A stretch of DNA of 56,885 nucleotides. Source: DASZHA01 sp035938265. GTDB taxonomy: Bacteria; Chloroflexota; Dormibacteria; DASZGP01. Below are positions 46,701-55,400 of this stretch, piece by piece; position 1 is the first letter of the stretch, and each line of letters opens with the position of its first letter. The translations under genes and the position numbers were made by a program. Under the pieces are notes generated by a model. It ran no database searches. It was not told the origin of the DNA and worked only from the letters and a program-made list of their open reading frames with translations. The stretch covers positions 1-56,885 of the forward strand of contig DASZHA010000113.1 in NCBI GenBank assembly GCA_035938265.1, written 5' to 3'.

Positions 46701-48341
46701 ATGGCCAAGCTTCTGATCTTCGACGAGCAGGCGCGAGAGGAACTGCGCGAGGGTGCCAAGGCGCTGTCAGACGTGGTTCGCATCACGCTCGGGCCAAAGG
46801 GCCGCAACGTCGTCATCGACAAGAAGTACGGCTCGCCGGTGATCACCAACGATGGGGTCACCATCGCTCGCGAGATCGACCTCGAGGACAGCTTCGAGGA
46901 CATGGGTGCCCAGCTCCTCAAAGAGGTGGCGATCAAGACCAGCGACGTCGCCGGGGACGGCACCACGACGTCGGTGGTCCTGGCCTACGCCCTCATCCAG
47001 GAGGGCCTCCACATGGTCGCCGCCGGCGCCAACCCTATCGAGCTCAAGCGTGGCATCGACGCCGCCGCGCGGCGGGTGGTCGAACGCATAGGCGAGCTGG
47101 CCAAGCCGCTCAAGGGTCGCGAGGAGATCGCCCAGGTGGCATCGATCTCGGCCCGGGACGAGGAGATCGGGACCCTGATCGCCGACGCGATGGAGCGGGT
47201 CGGCCGCGAGGGCGTGATCGAGGTCGAGGAAGGTCCCAGCTTTGGCACCGAGGTCGAGGTGGTCGAGGGTATGCAGTTCGACCGTGGCTACGTGAGCGCT
47301 TACTTTGTCACCGACCAGTCCCGCATGGTGGCGGTCCTCGAGGATCCCGTGATCCTGATCACCGACAGGAAGATCTCGTCGGTGCAGGAGCTGCTGCCGG
47401 TTCTGGAGAAGGTGATGCAGCAGGGGCGGCCGCTGCTGATCATCGCCGAGGACGTCGAGGGCGAGGCGCTGGCCACGCTCGTGGTCAACAAGATGCGGGG
47501 CACATTCACGGCCGTCGCCGTAAAGGCCCCGGCTTTCGGCGACCGCCGCAAGGCCGTGCTCCAGGACATCGGCATCCTCACCGGCGCCGAAGTCATCAGC
47601 GATGAGCTGGGCCTGCGGCTGGAGGACACCGACATCAGCCAGCTGGGCACCGCCCGCCGGGTCACCGTGACCAAGGACGACACCACCATCGTCGAGGGCG
47701 GCGGCGACGCCAAGGCCATCAAGGCAAGGGTTGCCGAGCTCCGCGCCCAGATCGAGGAGGTCGAGAGCGACTGGGATCGCGAGAAGCTGGAGGAGCGCAT
47801 CGCTCGCCTCGTCGGCGGGGTGGCCGTGATCAAGGTGGGGGCCGCCACGGAAGTCGAGCTCAAGGAGCGTAAGGCCCGGGTCGAAGACGCTTTGGCGGCG
47901 ACCCGCGCGGCCGTCGCCGAGGGGATCGTGGCCGGCGGCGGGACGATCCTGATCCGGGCCCAGGCGGCGCTGGCCGACCTAAACCTCGAGGGCGATGCCA
48001 AGGCGGGCGTGGACATCGTTCGCCGTGCGCTGGAGGCACCCACCCGCCAGATCGCCAACAATGCAGGTGTCGAGGGCTCGGTGGTGGTTGAGCACGTCCG
48101 CGGGCGCAAGGGCAATGAGGGCTACAACGCCGCCACCGGTGAGTACGTCGACATGCTCAAGGCTGGGGTGGTCGACCCGGCCAAGGTGACCCGCTCCGCG
48201 GTCCAAAACGCGGCCAGCATCGCCGGCATCATGCTGACCACCGAGACCCTGATCGCGGACAAGCCCGAGGAGGAGTCGGCGGGGGCCGGCGCCCACGCCG
48301 GGCACGACCACGGCATGGACGACTTCGGAGACGACTACTAG
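46701..48341 (+). CDS. groEL: Chaperonin GroEL with His/Asp-rich tail
   Basis: GroEL is the 60-kDa folding chamber. The 546-aa protein is complete: LGPKGRNVVIDKKYGSP, the ATP-binding VAGDGTTTSVVLAYALI, EVVEGMQFDRGYVS, and VAGGGTILIRAQ near the end. Instead of the common GGM repeat tail it finishes AGAHAGHDHGMDDFGDDY, a short His- and Asp-rich tail. It follows groES by 36 bases with GGGAGAG before its ATG. Confidence 0.97.
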   Translation: MAKLLIFDEQAREELREGAKALSDVVRITLGPKGRNVVIDKKYGSPVITNDGVTIAREIDLEDSFEDMGAQLLKEVAIKTSDVAGDGTTTSVVLAYALIQEGLHMVAAGANPIELKRGIDAAARRVVERIGELAKPLKGREEIAQVASISARDEEIGTLIADAMERVGREGVIEVEEGPSFGTEVEVVEGMQFDRGYVSAYFVTDQSRMVAVLEDPVILITDRKISSVQELLPVLEKVMQQGRPLLIIAEDVEGEALATLVVNKMRGTFTAVAVKAPAFGDRRKAVLQDIGILTGAEVISDELGLRLEDTDISQLGTARRVTVTKDDTTIVEGGGDAKAIKARVAELRAQIEEVESDWDREKLEERIARLVGGVAVIKVGAATEVELKERKARVEDALAATRAAVAEGIVAGGGTILIRAQAALADLNLEGDAKAGVDIVRRALEAPTRQIANNAGVEGSVVVEHVRGRKGNEGYNAATGEYVDMLKAGVVDPAKVTRSAVQNAASIAGIMLTTETLIADKPEEESAGAGAHAGHDHGMDDFGDDY

Positions 48342-48349
48342 GCCATACT

Positions 48350-48369
48350 TCCACGGCCCGGCCTGTGGA
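48350..48369 (+). terminator. Weak hairpin after groEL
   Basis: TCCACGGCC and GGCCTGTGGA can pair with a bulged T shortly after the groEL stop. There is no T tract, so this is only a candidate end for the groESL transcript. Confidence 0.3.
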
Positions 48370-48387
48370 GCCAGCGGTGGGCGGTCG

Positions 48388-48393
48388 GATAAT
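48388..48393 (+). promoter_or_regulatory. -10-like hexamer of a predicted leaderless promoter
   Basis: GATAAT ends seven bases before the nitrilase-family ATG at 48401. No Shine-Dalgarno sequence is present. Confidence 0.45.
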
Positions 48394-48400
48394 TGCCTCA

Positions 48401-49291
48401 ATGAAGACCGCTGTCGGCCAATTCGAGCCCCAGATCCTCGAGGTTGACACCAACCTCGCCTCAGTCACCCGCCTCGCGGAGGGGGCCACCGACCAGGGTG
48501 CCGACCTTCTCGTGCTGCCCGAGCTGTGCACCGCCGGCTATGTCTTCCGTGACCAGGATGAGATGCGTCCCCACGCCGAGACGGCAACAGGCTCGGAGCT
48601 GGGGCGGGCGCTGACCGGATGGGCTGAGCTGGCCCGCAAGCACGGGATGTACATCGCGGGAGGCTTCCCCGAGGCCGCCGACGGCGCCTTCTACAACAGC
48701 TCGGCACTGGTCGGTCCGGATGGGCTGGTCGGGGTCTACCGCAAGGTCCACCTCTTCTATAACGAGCAGGACCTGTTTCAGCCCGGCAATCTTGGCTTCC
48801 CGGTGTTCGACCTGCCGTTCGGCAAGGTCGGCCTCCAGGTCTGCTACGACACGTTCTTTCCGGAGGCCGCCCGCTCGCTGGTCCTGGGCGGCGCCGAGCT
48901 GATCTGCACATCGGGAAACTTTGTCACCAACTTCCGGCGCCAGATCTGGGACGACCGCGGGTACACCCAGGCGGACGTGTCGTCGATGGGGATCGCCACC
49001 CAGAACCAGGTTTACGTCGCCCTCGCCGACCGCATCGGCACCGAGCGCGACGTCGGCTTCATCGGCGCCAGCATCATCGTCGGCTGGGACGGCTGGCCGC
49101 TGGCGGGGCCTGCGGCCAAGGACCAGGAGGAGCTGCTGGTGGCCGAGATGGACCTGGCCGAGGCGACTCGCAAGCGCCAGCGGAACCCGCGCAACCACGG
49201 CATCGCCGATCGCAAGCCAGCGCAGTACCGCACGGAGCCCGCTCCCGAGCCAGCGCCGGCCGCGGCGGTGGCGCCCGACACGCTGTCGTGA
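48401..49291 (+). CDS. Carbon-nitrogen hydrolase (nitrilase superfamily)
   Basis: The 296-aa product begins MKTAVGQFEPQILEVDTNLA, the family N-terminus, so the ATG at 48401 is preferred over starts further up. The catalytic triad is visible: Glu in LPELCTAGYVF, Lys in YRKVHLFYNEQ, Cys in VGLQVCYDTFFPE. These enzymes hydrolyse amides or carbamoyl compounds such as N-carbamoylputrescine or simple amides; the substrate here is open. An Ala/Pro-rich tail of about 25 residues follows. It ends in a GTGA overlap with a membrane-protein gene. Confidence 0.88.
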   Translation: MKTAVGQFEPQILEVDTNLASVTRLAEGATDQGADLLVLPELCTAGYVFRDQDEMRPHAETATGSELGRALTGWAELARKHGMYIAGGFPEAADGAFYNSSALVGPDGLVGVYRKVHLFYNEQDLFQPGNLGFPVFDLPFGKVGLQVCYDTFFPEAARSLVLGGAELICTSGNFVTNFRRQIWDDRGYTQADVSSMGIATQNQVYVALADRIGTERDVGFIGASIIVGWDGWPLAGPAAKDQEELLVAEMDLAEATRKRQRNPRNHGIADRKPAQYRTEPAPEPAPAAAVAPDTLS

Positions 49292-50271
49292 GCCTCGACC
49301 TGGGCCGGATCCTGGGCCGGACCTTCTCCATCACCTGGCGGCACAAATGGCTCTGGCTGCTGGGCGTCTTTGGCGGCGGCACGTTTGGGTTCCGCGCCAA
49401 TTTCCCGGGCGCGGGAGGGGGAGGCAACGGCGGCTCGTCGACGGCGCAGGTTCAGCAATTTCTCCACGACTGGGCCTGGCTCATCGTCCTCGCTGTCATC
49501 GTCGTGCTGCTGATCGTGCTGGCAAGCTTCATCATCAGCTGCATCGCGATTCCCGCGGCCACGTGGGGAGCGCTGGTGCTCGACGCGGGCGAGCCGGCCA
49601 CCCTGGGAACCGCCTGGCGGCAGGGCGTTCGCCGGTTCTGGGTTTACTTCCGGCTGGCGCTACTCAGGCTGCTGATCGGCCTGGTGGTCTTTGCCGTGGC
49701 CGGCGTCCTGGTGTTGATCGGGGTGCTGGTCTATACCAGCGTCGGCAACGGGTCGCTGGTGTTGTTGATCCCGCTCGGGATCCTGCTGGTGCTGGCCCTG
49801 GTCATTGTGTCCATCGCCCTGGCTTTTCTCTTCGCCTGGTCGGATCGGACGCCGGTGCTCCTCGGGGTGGGCGCCGTGGGCGCCCTGCGCACCAGCGCGA
49901 CCATCGCTCGCCAAGCCTGGGTCGATACCCTGATCTTCGCCATCGTGATGGGACTGATCGCGGGGATCATGGGGATCGGCGTGGTGCTAGCCGCCGCGGT
50001 CTTCGCCATCCCCGGCATCATCGTCGCCATCGCCGGGCTCAGCGGCGGCTCGACCGTGGTCATCGGCATCGGCGTCGTGTTGGCGCTGCTCCTCGGCGGC
50101 GCCGTACTGATCGTCGGAAGCGGGTTTGTTGGCGCGGTGGTGCAGGTTGCCTATGCCCTGGCGTGCCGCGACATCTGCCTGAACCGTGGCCTGCAGGTCA
50201 GCCCCGATGTCCCGCTGCCGGCGCCGGTCCCGACCGCCGGTCTGGCCGCCCCCCCACCAGCGCCCGCCTGA
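49288..50271 (+). CDS. Polytopic membrane protein, unknown function
   Basis: A 327-aa protein with about six membrane helices (roughly 55-85, 125-150, 155-185, 210-250 as a pair, 260-290) after a short cytoplasmic start with WRHKWLWLLGVFGGG. A Gly/Asn-rich loop (GAGGGGNGGSS) follows the first hydrophobic stretch. The tail is Pro/Ala-rich. It resembles DUF-type membrane proteins related to glycerophosphodiesterase membrane domains, but I cannot name a family. It overlaps the nitrilase gene by four bases. Confidence 0.7.
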   Translation: MSLDLGRILGRTFSITWRHKWLWLLGVFGGGTFGFRANFPGAGGGGNGGSSTAQVQQFLHDWAWLIVLAVIVVLLIVLASFIISCIAIPAATWGALVLDAGEPATLGTAWRQGVRRFWVYFRLALLRLLIGLVVFAVAGVLVLIGVLVYTSVGNGSLVLLIPLGILLVLALVIVSIALAFLFAWSDRTPVLLGVGAVGALRTSATIARQAWVDTLIFAIVMGLIAGIMGIGVVLAAAVFAIPGIIVAIAGLSGGSTVVIGIGVVLALLLGGAVLIVGSGFVGAVVQVAYALACRDICLNRGLQVSPDVPLPAPVPTAGLAAPPPAPA

Positions 50272-50287
50272 GCCCGCCACCCACGTC

Positions 50288-52471
50288 GTGACAATCGATA
50301 CCTCGACCGACCTCGCCACGCTCCTCAACCCTCCCCAGCTGGAGGCGGTCACCGCTCCTGACGGCCCCGTGCTCGTCTTCGCCGGCGCCGGCAGTGGCAA
50401 GACACGAGTCCTGACCTACCGCATCGCCCACCTCATCCAGACCGGCCGCGCTCATCCCGACCAGATCCTGGCCGTCACCTTCACCAACAAGGCGGCGCGC
50501 GAGATGCGCGGGCGGATCGAGGCGTTGCTGGGGCCGGGTAGGGCACCCGCCTGGATGGGAACGTTCCACTCGATATCGGGACGCATACTTCGCCGTGACG
50601 GTCACCTCATCGGCCTTGACCGCAGCTACGTCATCTATGACGAAGCCGACCGGTTGGCCAACATGAAGCGGGCCATGCGGACACTGGGACTCGACGAGAA
50701 GCGCTTCCCGCCCAGCGCAATCGTGCAGCGGATCTCCCACGCGAAGAACGAGATGCTCGGCCCCGAGGAGTATGCCGCCCAGGCCGATGATTACTTCTCA
50801 GAGGTGGTCTCCCGCGTCTACCCGCTGTACGAGGACGCCATGCGCAAGGCCTCGGCGCTCGACTTCGACGATCTCCTGCTGATGACGGTCCGCCTTTTCC
50901 GCGACGCCGCGGGCGCGCTGGAGAAGTGGCAGAACCGCTTCCGCCACCTGTTGGTCGACGAGTACCAGGACACCAACCGCGTTCAGTACACGCTGGTGCA
51001 GCTGCTGGCCGAGCAGCACCGCAACCTGATGGTGGTGGGTGACGACGACCAGTCGATCTACCGCTTCCGAGGTGCCGACGTGCGCAACATCCTCAGCTTC
51101 GAGCGCGACTTTCCCGAGGCTCGCGTGATCAAGCTCGAGCAGAACTACCGGTCGACGCAGCACATCCTGGACGCCGCCTACAACGTCATCAAGTCGGTGC
51201 CCGACCGTGCCGAGAAAAAGCTGTGGACCGACGCCGGCGCGGGAGAGCAGGTGATGCTGGCCCAGGTCTACGACGAGCAGGAGGAGGCCGAATCGGTGGC
51301 GGCCGAGGTGCGCCGCCTGACCACGCAAGACGACTTCGCTCTCAACGACATCGCCGTCCTCTACCGCACCAACGCCCAATCCCGCGCCCTTGAGGAGACC
51401 CTGGTGCGGCAGGGCATCCCCTACAAGCTCATCGGCGGCGTGCGTTTCTACGAGCGCAAGGAGATCAAGGACGCGCTGGCCTACCTGCGCCTGGTCTTCA
51501 ACCCATCGGACGTGATCGCCTTCCGCAGGATCGTCAACGTCCCCCGCCGGAAGATCGGCGACAAGACGGTGGCCACCATCGAAAAAACAGCGGCGGAGCG
51601 AGGGGTGTCGCTCTCGGAGGTGCTCGAAGACCCGCGTTCCGTCCCGGGCATCGGCGCCGCCGGGGTCGAGGCTTTGACGGAGTTCCGCGACCTGATCAAC
51701 GGCCTCCGTGACCTGATGGAGAAGCTGCCGCTGCCGGAGCTGATCGACGAGACCCTGGTGCGAAGCGGCCTGATGAGCATGCTCAACGACGGCACCGAGG
51801 ACGGCGCCGAGAGACTGCAGAACCTACTCGAGTTCAAGGGCCTGGCATCGGAGTACGCTGGGTTGCAGGGGGCCGAGGCGCTTTTCCGGATGCTCGAGGA
51901 CGCGGCCCTGGTCAGCGACGTCGACGACCTCGACGAGGCCAAGCCCGGCATGACCTTGATCACGCTGCACATGGTCAAGGGCCTCGAGTTCCCGGCGGTC
52001 TTCATGGTGGGATTGGAGGAGGGGCTGCTCCCGCACCTGCGCGCCATCGAGGAGCCCGGCGGGGTCGACGAGGAGCGTCGGCTGGCCTACGTGGGTATGA
52101 CTCGGGCAATGCGGCGCCTCTACCTCTTCCATTCCTTCCGCCGGCACCTCTTCGGCAACACCAACCTCAACCTTCCATCGCGGTTTCTCTCCGAGCTGCC
52201 CGAGGAGATCATCCAGCGCCCCGCCGGCAGCACTCGAATCCAGCGCGGCGACCGCAGCGTCCTGGAGGCGGTGTCGCGACGTCCACCGGCCCCGGCCGAA
52301 CCGGTCGTCCAGCGATACTCTGAAGGGCAGCGGGTCAAGCACAAGACCTTCGGCGCGGGCGTGGTGGTCAAGAGCACGCTGACCCGCACCGACGAGGAGC
52401 TGATCGTCCGCTTCGACAACGTCGGCATCAAGATCATCTCGGCGTCTATCGCGCCGCTGGAGCCTGAATAG
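50288..52471 (+). CDS. pcrA: ATP-dependent DNA helicase UvrD/PcrA
   Basis: This SF1A 3'-5' helicase acts in repair and replication. The 727-aa product has the Q-motif LNPPQLEAV, Walker A FAGAGSGKTRVLTYR (about 31-45), AVTFTNKAAREMRGRI, Walker B VDEYQDTNRVQY (about 222-233), GDDDQSIYRFRGAD, LEQNYRST, and near the C-terminus VGMTRAMRRLYLFHS plus the KTFGAGVVV RNA-polymerase-binding Tudor-like end seen in PcrA. GTG at 50288 fits the family start. The stop overlaps ligA (TAGTG). Confidence 0.94.
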   Translation: MTIDTSTDLATLLNPPQLEAVTAPDGPVLVFAGAGSGKTRVLTYRIAHLIQTGRAHPDQILAVTFTNKAAREMRGRIEALLGPGRAPAWMGTFHSISGRILRRDGHLIGLDRSYVIYDEADRLANMKRAMRTLGLDEKRFPPSAIVQRISHAKNEMLGPEEYAAQADDYFSEVVSRVYPLYEDAMRKASALDFDDLLLMTVRLFRDAAGALEKWQNRFRHLLVDEYQDTNRVQYTLVQLLAEQHRNLMVVGDDDQSIYRFRGADVRNILSFERDFPEARVIKLEQNYRSTQHILDAAYNVIKSVPDRAEKKLWTDAGAGEQVMLAQVYDEQEEAESVAAEVRRLTTQDDFALNDIAVLYRTNAQSRALEETLVRQGIPYKLIGGVRFYERKEIKDALAYLRLVFNPSDVIAFRRIVNVPRRKIGDKTVATIEKTAAERGVSLSEVLEDPRSVPGIGAAGVEALTEFRDLINGLRDLMEKLPLPELIDETLVRSGLMSMLNDGTEDGAERLQNLLEFKGLASEYAGLQGAEALFRMLEDAALVSDVDDLDEAKPGMTLITLHMVKGLEFPAVFMVGLEEGLLPHLRAIEEPGGVDEERRLAYVGMTRAMRRLYLFHSFRRHLFGNTNLNLPSRFLSELPEEIIQRPAGSTRIQRGDRSVLEAVSRRPPAPAEPVVQRYSEGQRVKHKTFGAGVVVKSTLTRTDEELIVRFDNVGIKIISASIAPLEPE

Positions 52472-54690
52472 TGGCGCGCGGCGTCTCCCGCGGCAGGCGA
52501 CCGGACCGACGTCCGGCATCTGGCGGTGCGCCCACCGGCGACACGCGCAGAGGGGCGGCGTCGAGCAACGGCAAGGATGCCCGGGCGGTCGCGCCCCGCC
52601 AGGCCGCCCAGGTGGGCACCCGCAAGGCTGCCCGGGCGACCACGCGCGGAAACGCCGCCCCAGAAGCTTCGGGCAACGTCGACACCATGCTGGCCCAGCT
52701 GAGCGCCGAGCCCGAGGCGCGGGCCCAGGAGCTGCGCGACCTGATTGATCATCACAGCCACCTCTACTACGTCCAGGACCAGGCAGAGATATCGGACTAC
52801 GAGTGGGACCGGCTCTTCCGCGCGCTCCAGGAGCTCGAGGCCGAGCACCCTGAGCTGCAGACCGAGGACTCGCCGACCCAGCGGGTCGGCGGCGCCCCCC
52901 TGGACGCCTTCACCAAGGTCAGGCATCGGATCCCGATGCTGTCGCTCGGCAACGCCTTCTCCGAAGAGGAGATGCGCGCCTGGCACCGGCGCGTGGTCAG
53001 CGGGGTGGGGGAGGACGTCGAGTACGTCACCGAGCTGAAGATCGACGGCCTGGCCATGAGCTTCCTCTTCGAGAACGGTCGGCTCAAGACCGGCGCCACC
53101 CGCGGCGATGGCGCCATCGGGGAAGACGTCACCAGCAACGTCCGCACCATCCGCAGCGTGCCCCTGACGCTCAAGCGCGGCGTGGGCGGCGTGCCGCCGC
53201 AGATCGAGGTACGGGGCGAGGTTTACATGCCCAACTCAGCCTTCGCCGAGCTCAATGCCCGGATGGAGGAACAGGGTAAGGCGACGTACGCCAACCCGCG
53301 GAACACAGCGGCCGGCTCGGTCCGACAGCTTGACCCCAGGCTCACCGCCGAGCGCAAGCTGTCCAGCTTCATCTACGGCATGGACCCAACGGGGCAGGCG
53401 AAGAGCCACGCCGAGGTCATGGGGCGGCTGCAGGAGCTCGGCTTCCGTGTCAACCCCAACTACAAGGTCCACGACAGCATCGACTCGGTGCTGGAGTACG
53501 TCGAGGAGTGGCGCGAGACGCGGCACCAGCTCGACTATGGCACCGACGGCGTGGTCATCAAGGTCAACTCCTTGGCCCAGCAGCAGGAGCTCGGTTTCGT
53601 TTCCCGTGAGCCGCGCTGGGCGATCGCATTCAAATACCCGCCGGAGCAGGCCGAGACGCTGCTGCGCGACATCATGGTCAACACGGGCCGCACCGGCGCG
53701 GTCACCCCCTTTGCGGTTCTGGAGCCGATCTTTGTCGCCGGCTCGACGCTGTCGCTGGCGACGCTGCACAACGAGGACGAGGTGGCGCGAAAGGACGTCC
53801 GCGTCGGCGACACGGTGATCGTCCACAAGGCCGGCGACGTCATCCCTGAGGTCATCGGGCCGGTGCTGTCGAAGCGTCCCAAGAACGCCCGCAAATGGAA
53901 GATGCCGACTCGCTGCACGTCGTGTGGCACCGAGACCGTGCGGGAGGCGGGCGAGGCGGTGCGCCGCTGCGTCAACCCGGAGTGCCCAGCCAGGATCCTG
54001 GAGTCGACCTTCCACTTCGTTTCGCGCGGCGCAATGAACATCGACGCGCTTGGCTACCAGACGATTCGGCAGATGCTTGACCGCGGCGTCATCAAGACAC
54101 CAGCCGACATCTACCGGCTGACGCGAGAGGACGTCCTACAGCTAGAGGGCTTTGCCGAGAAGTCGGCCGACCGGCTGCTGCAGAACATAGAGCGCAGCAA
54201 GGACACGACCCTGAACCGGTTGCTTATAGGGCTCGGCATCCGGCATGTTGGCGAGACGGTGGCCAACCTGCTGGCCCGCGAGTTCGGGACGATCGAGGCG
54301 ATCATGGCCGCCGACGTGGAGCGGCTCAACGAGGCCGAAGGCATCGGTCCGATCGTGGCCCAGGCGATTCACGACTTCTTCCAGAACCCATCATCGCAGC
54401 ACCTGATCCATCAGCTGCTCGAAGCGGGCGTACAGCCCGCCCCGCCACCGGCACCGAAACAGGGGCCGCTGACCGGCAAGACCTTCGTCATCACCGGCAC
54501 CCTCTCGGAGCCGCGGTCGCACTTCGAGCAGCTGATCAGCGACAAGGGTGGGGCGGTGGCCGACAGCGTGACCAAGAAGGTCGACAACGTCGTCGTTGGC
54601 GACAACCCGGGCTCGAAGCTGGCCAAGGCGCAGAAGCTCGGCATCGAGATAACTGATGAGGCTGGGCTGAGGAAGATCCTGGGTAAGTAG
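52471..54690 (+). CDS. ligA: NAD-dependent DNA ligase LigA with basic N-terminal extension
   Basis: LigA seals nicks in replication and repair. It has domain Ia (HHSHLYYVQDQAEISDYEWDRL), the adenylation Lys190 in ELKIDGLAMSF, the OB fold, zinc Cys residues in CTSCGTE and RRCVNPECPARI, HhH repeats and a C-terminal BRCT domain from LTGKTFVITGTL. At 739 aa it exceeds the usual 670 by about 70 residues, all in an Arg/Gly/Ala-rich, probably disordered N-terminus. ATG at 52687 would remove it. The GTG start touches the pcrA stop, so both are likely co-expressed. Confidence 0.96.
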   Translation: MARGVSRGRRPDRRPASGGAPTGDTRRGAASSNGKDARAVAPRQAAQVGTRKAARATTRGNAAPEASGNVDTMLAQLSAEPEARAQELRDLIDHHSHLYYVQDQAEISDYEWDRLFRALQELEAEHPELQTEDSPTQRVGGAPLDAFTKVRHRIPMLSLGNAFSEEEMRAWHRRVVSGVGEDVEYVTELKIDGLAMSFLFENGRLKTGATRGDGAIGEDVTSNVRTIRSVPLTLKRGVGGVPPQIEVRGEVYMPNSAFAELNARMEEQGKATYANPRNTAAGSVRQLDPRLTAERKLSSFIYGMDPTGQAKSHAEVMGRLQELGFRVNPNYKVHDSIDSVLEYVEEWRETRHQLDYGTDGVVIKVNSLAQQQELGFVSREPRWAIAFKYPPEQAETLLRDIMVNTGRTGAVTPFAVLEPIFVAGSTLSLATLHNEDEVARKDVRVGDTVIVHKAGDVIPEVIGPVLSKRPKNARKWKMPTRCTSCGTETVREAGEAVRRCVNPECPARILESTFHFVSRGAMNIDALGYQTIRQMLDRGVIKTPADIYRLTREDVLQLEGFAEKSADRLLQNIERSKDTTLNRLLIGLGIRHVGETVANLLAREFGTIEAIMAADVERLNEAEGIGPIVAQAIHDFFQNPSSQHLIHQLLEAGVQPAPPPAPKQGPLTGKTFVITGTLSEPRSHFEQLISDKGGAVADSVTKKVDNVVVGDNPGSKLAKAQKLGIEITDEAGLRKILGK

Positions 54691-54784
54691 GGGACCTCGT
54701 GGCAGCTCCCGCTCCACTGAATTGAACTCGAGCCTTACGGCGGAAGAGCGACCAGCTCGCTGGCGGGGTGCCCCGAACACATGT

Positions 54785-54813
54785 TTGTCTTTTACCACAT
54801 TTCTGTGTATGCT
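54785..54813 (+). promoter_or_regulatory. Promoter of the VOC-protein gene
   Basis: TTGTCT (54785-54790) and TATGCT (54808-54813), 17 bases apart, in an unusually AT-rich stretch for this genome. Start near 54820, leaving a leader of about 80 bases. Confidence 0.55.
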
Positions 54814-54899
54814 GCCATCGGTGCGGGCGCGGCGCGGCCAGTGCACAGCGCTCAGCGCTACAGTTGCCCAGTCACGCCGATATTGATTGGAGGACGACA

Positions 54900-55271
54900 T
54901 TGGCACGACCCACGCATTTCGAGATCCCTGTCGATGATCCCGACCGAGCCGAGGCCTTCTACCGCGACGTCTTCGACTGGAGCTTCCAGCGATTCGAGGG
55001 CGCGCCTCAGTACTACGGCATGGCCACTACTGGGGAGGACGGTCAGGGCATCAACGGCGCTCTCTTTCAGCGTGGCGACACGACCACGACGAACCTGACC
55101 ATGGAGGTGGATTCGATCGAAGACACCCTACCCAAGATCGAGGCCAAGGGCGGCGCAGTCATCCTGGCAAAGACCCCGATCCCCGGTATGGGCTGGTTCG
55201 CGACCTGCAAGGACACGGAAGGCAACGTCTTCGGTCTCTTCACCAGCGATGAGAGCGCGACCATGCCCTAA
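54900..55271 (+). CDS. VOC/glyoxalase-like fold protein
   Basis: The 123-aa product has two beta-alpha-beta-beta-beta modules: THFEIPVDDPDRAEAFYRDVFDWSF, then a second half with TLPKIEAKGGAVILAKTPIPGMGWFATCKDTEGNVFGLF. This matches the VOC family (glyoxalases, bleomycin-resistance proteins, dioxygenases); the metal ligands and substrate are not certain. TTG at 54900 is preceded by GGAGG at seven bases, which decides the start; a longer frame upstream would run through the promoter. Confidence 0.85.
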   Translation: MARPTHFEIPVDDPDRAEAFYRDVFDWSFQRFEGAPQYYGMATTGEDGQGINGALFQRGDTTTTNLTMEVDSIEDTLPKIEAKGGAVILAKTPIPGMGWFATCKDTEGNVFGLFTSDESATMP

Positions 55272-55299
55272 CCGCCCCTGAACGGGGGTGCCAGGGCGG
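55272..55299 (+). terminator. Hairpin after the VOC gene
   Basis: CCGCCC and GGGCGG flank an inner CCCC/GGGG pairing immediately after the stop codon. There is no T tract. A GC-rich terminator is plausible. Confidence 0.4.
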
Positions 55300-55400
55300 C
55301 GAGGCGAAGCCGGCGCCACAACACAAACCTGACGTCCAAGTCATCTCTTCATCGAAGCCGCCCGCGCCCTTAACCCCGCCGCGGCTTGAATCCTCGGCAC

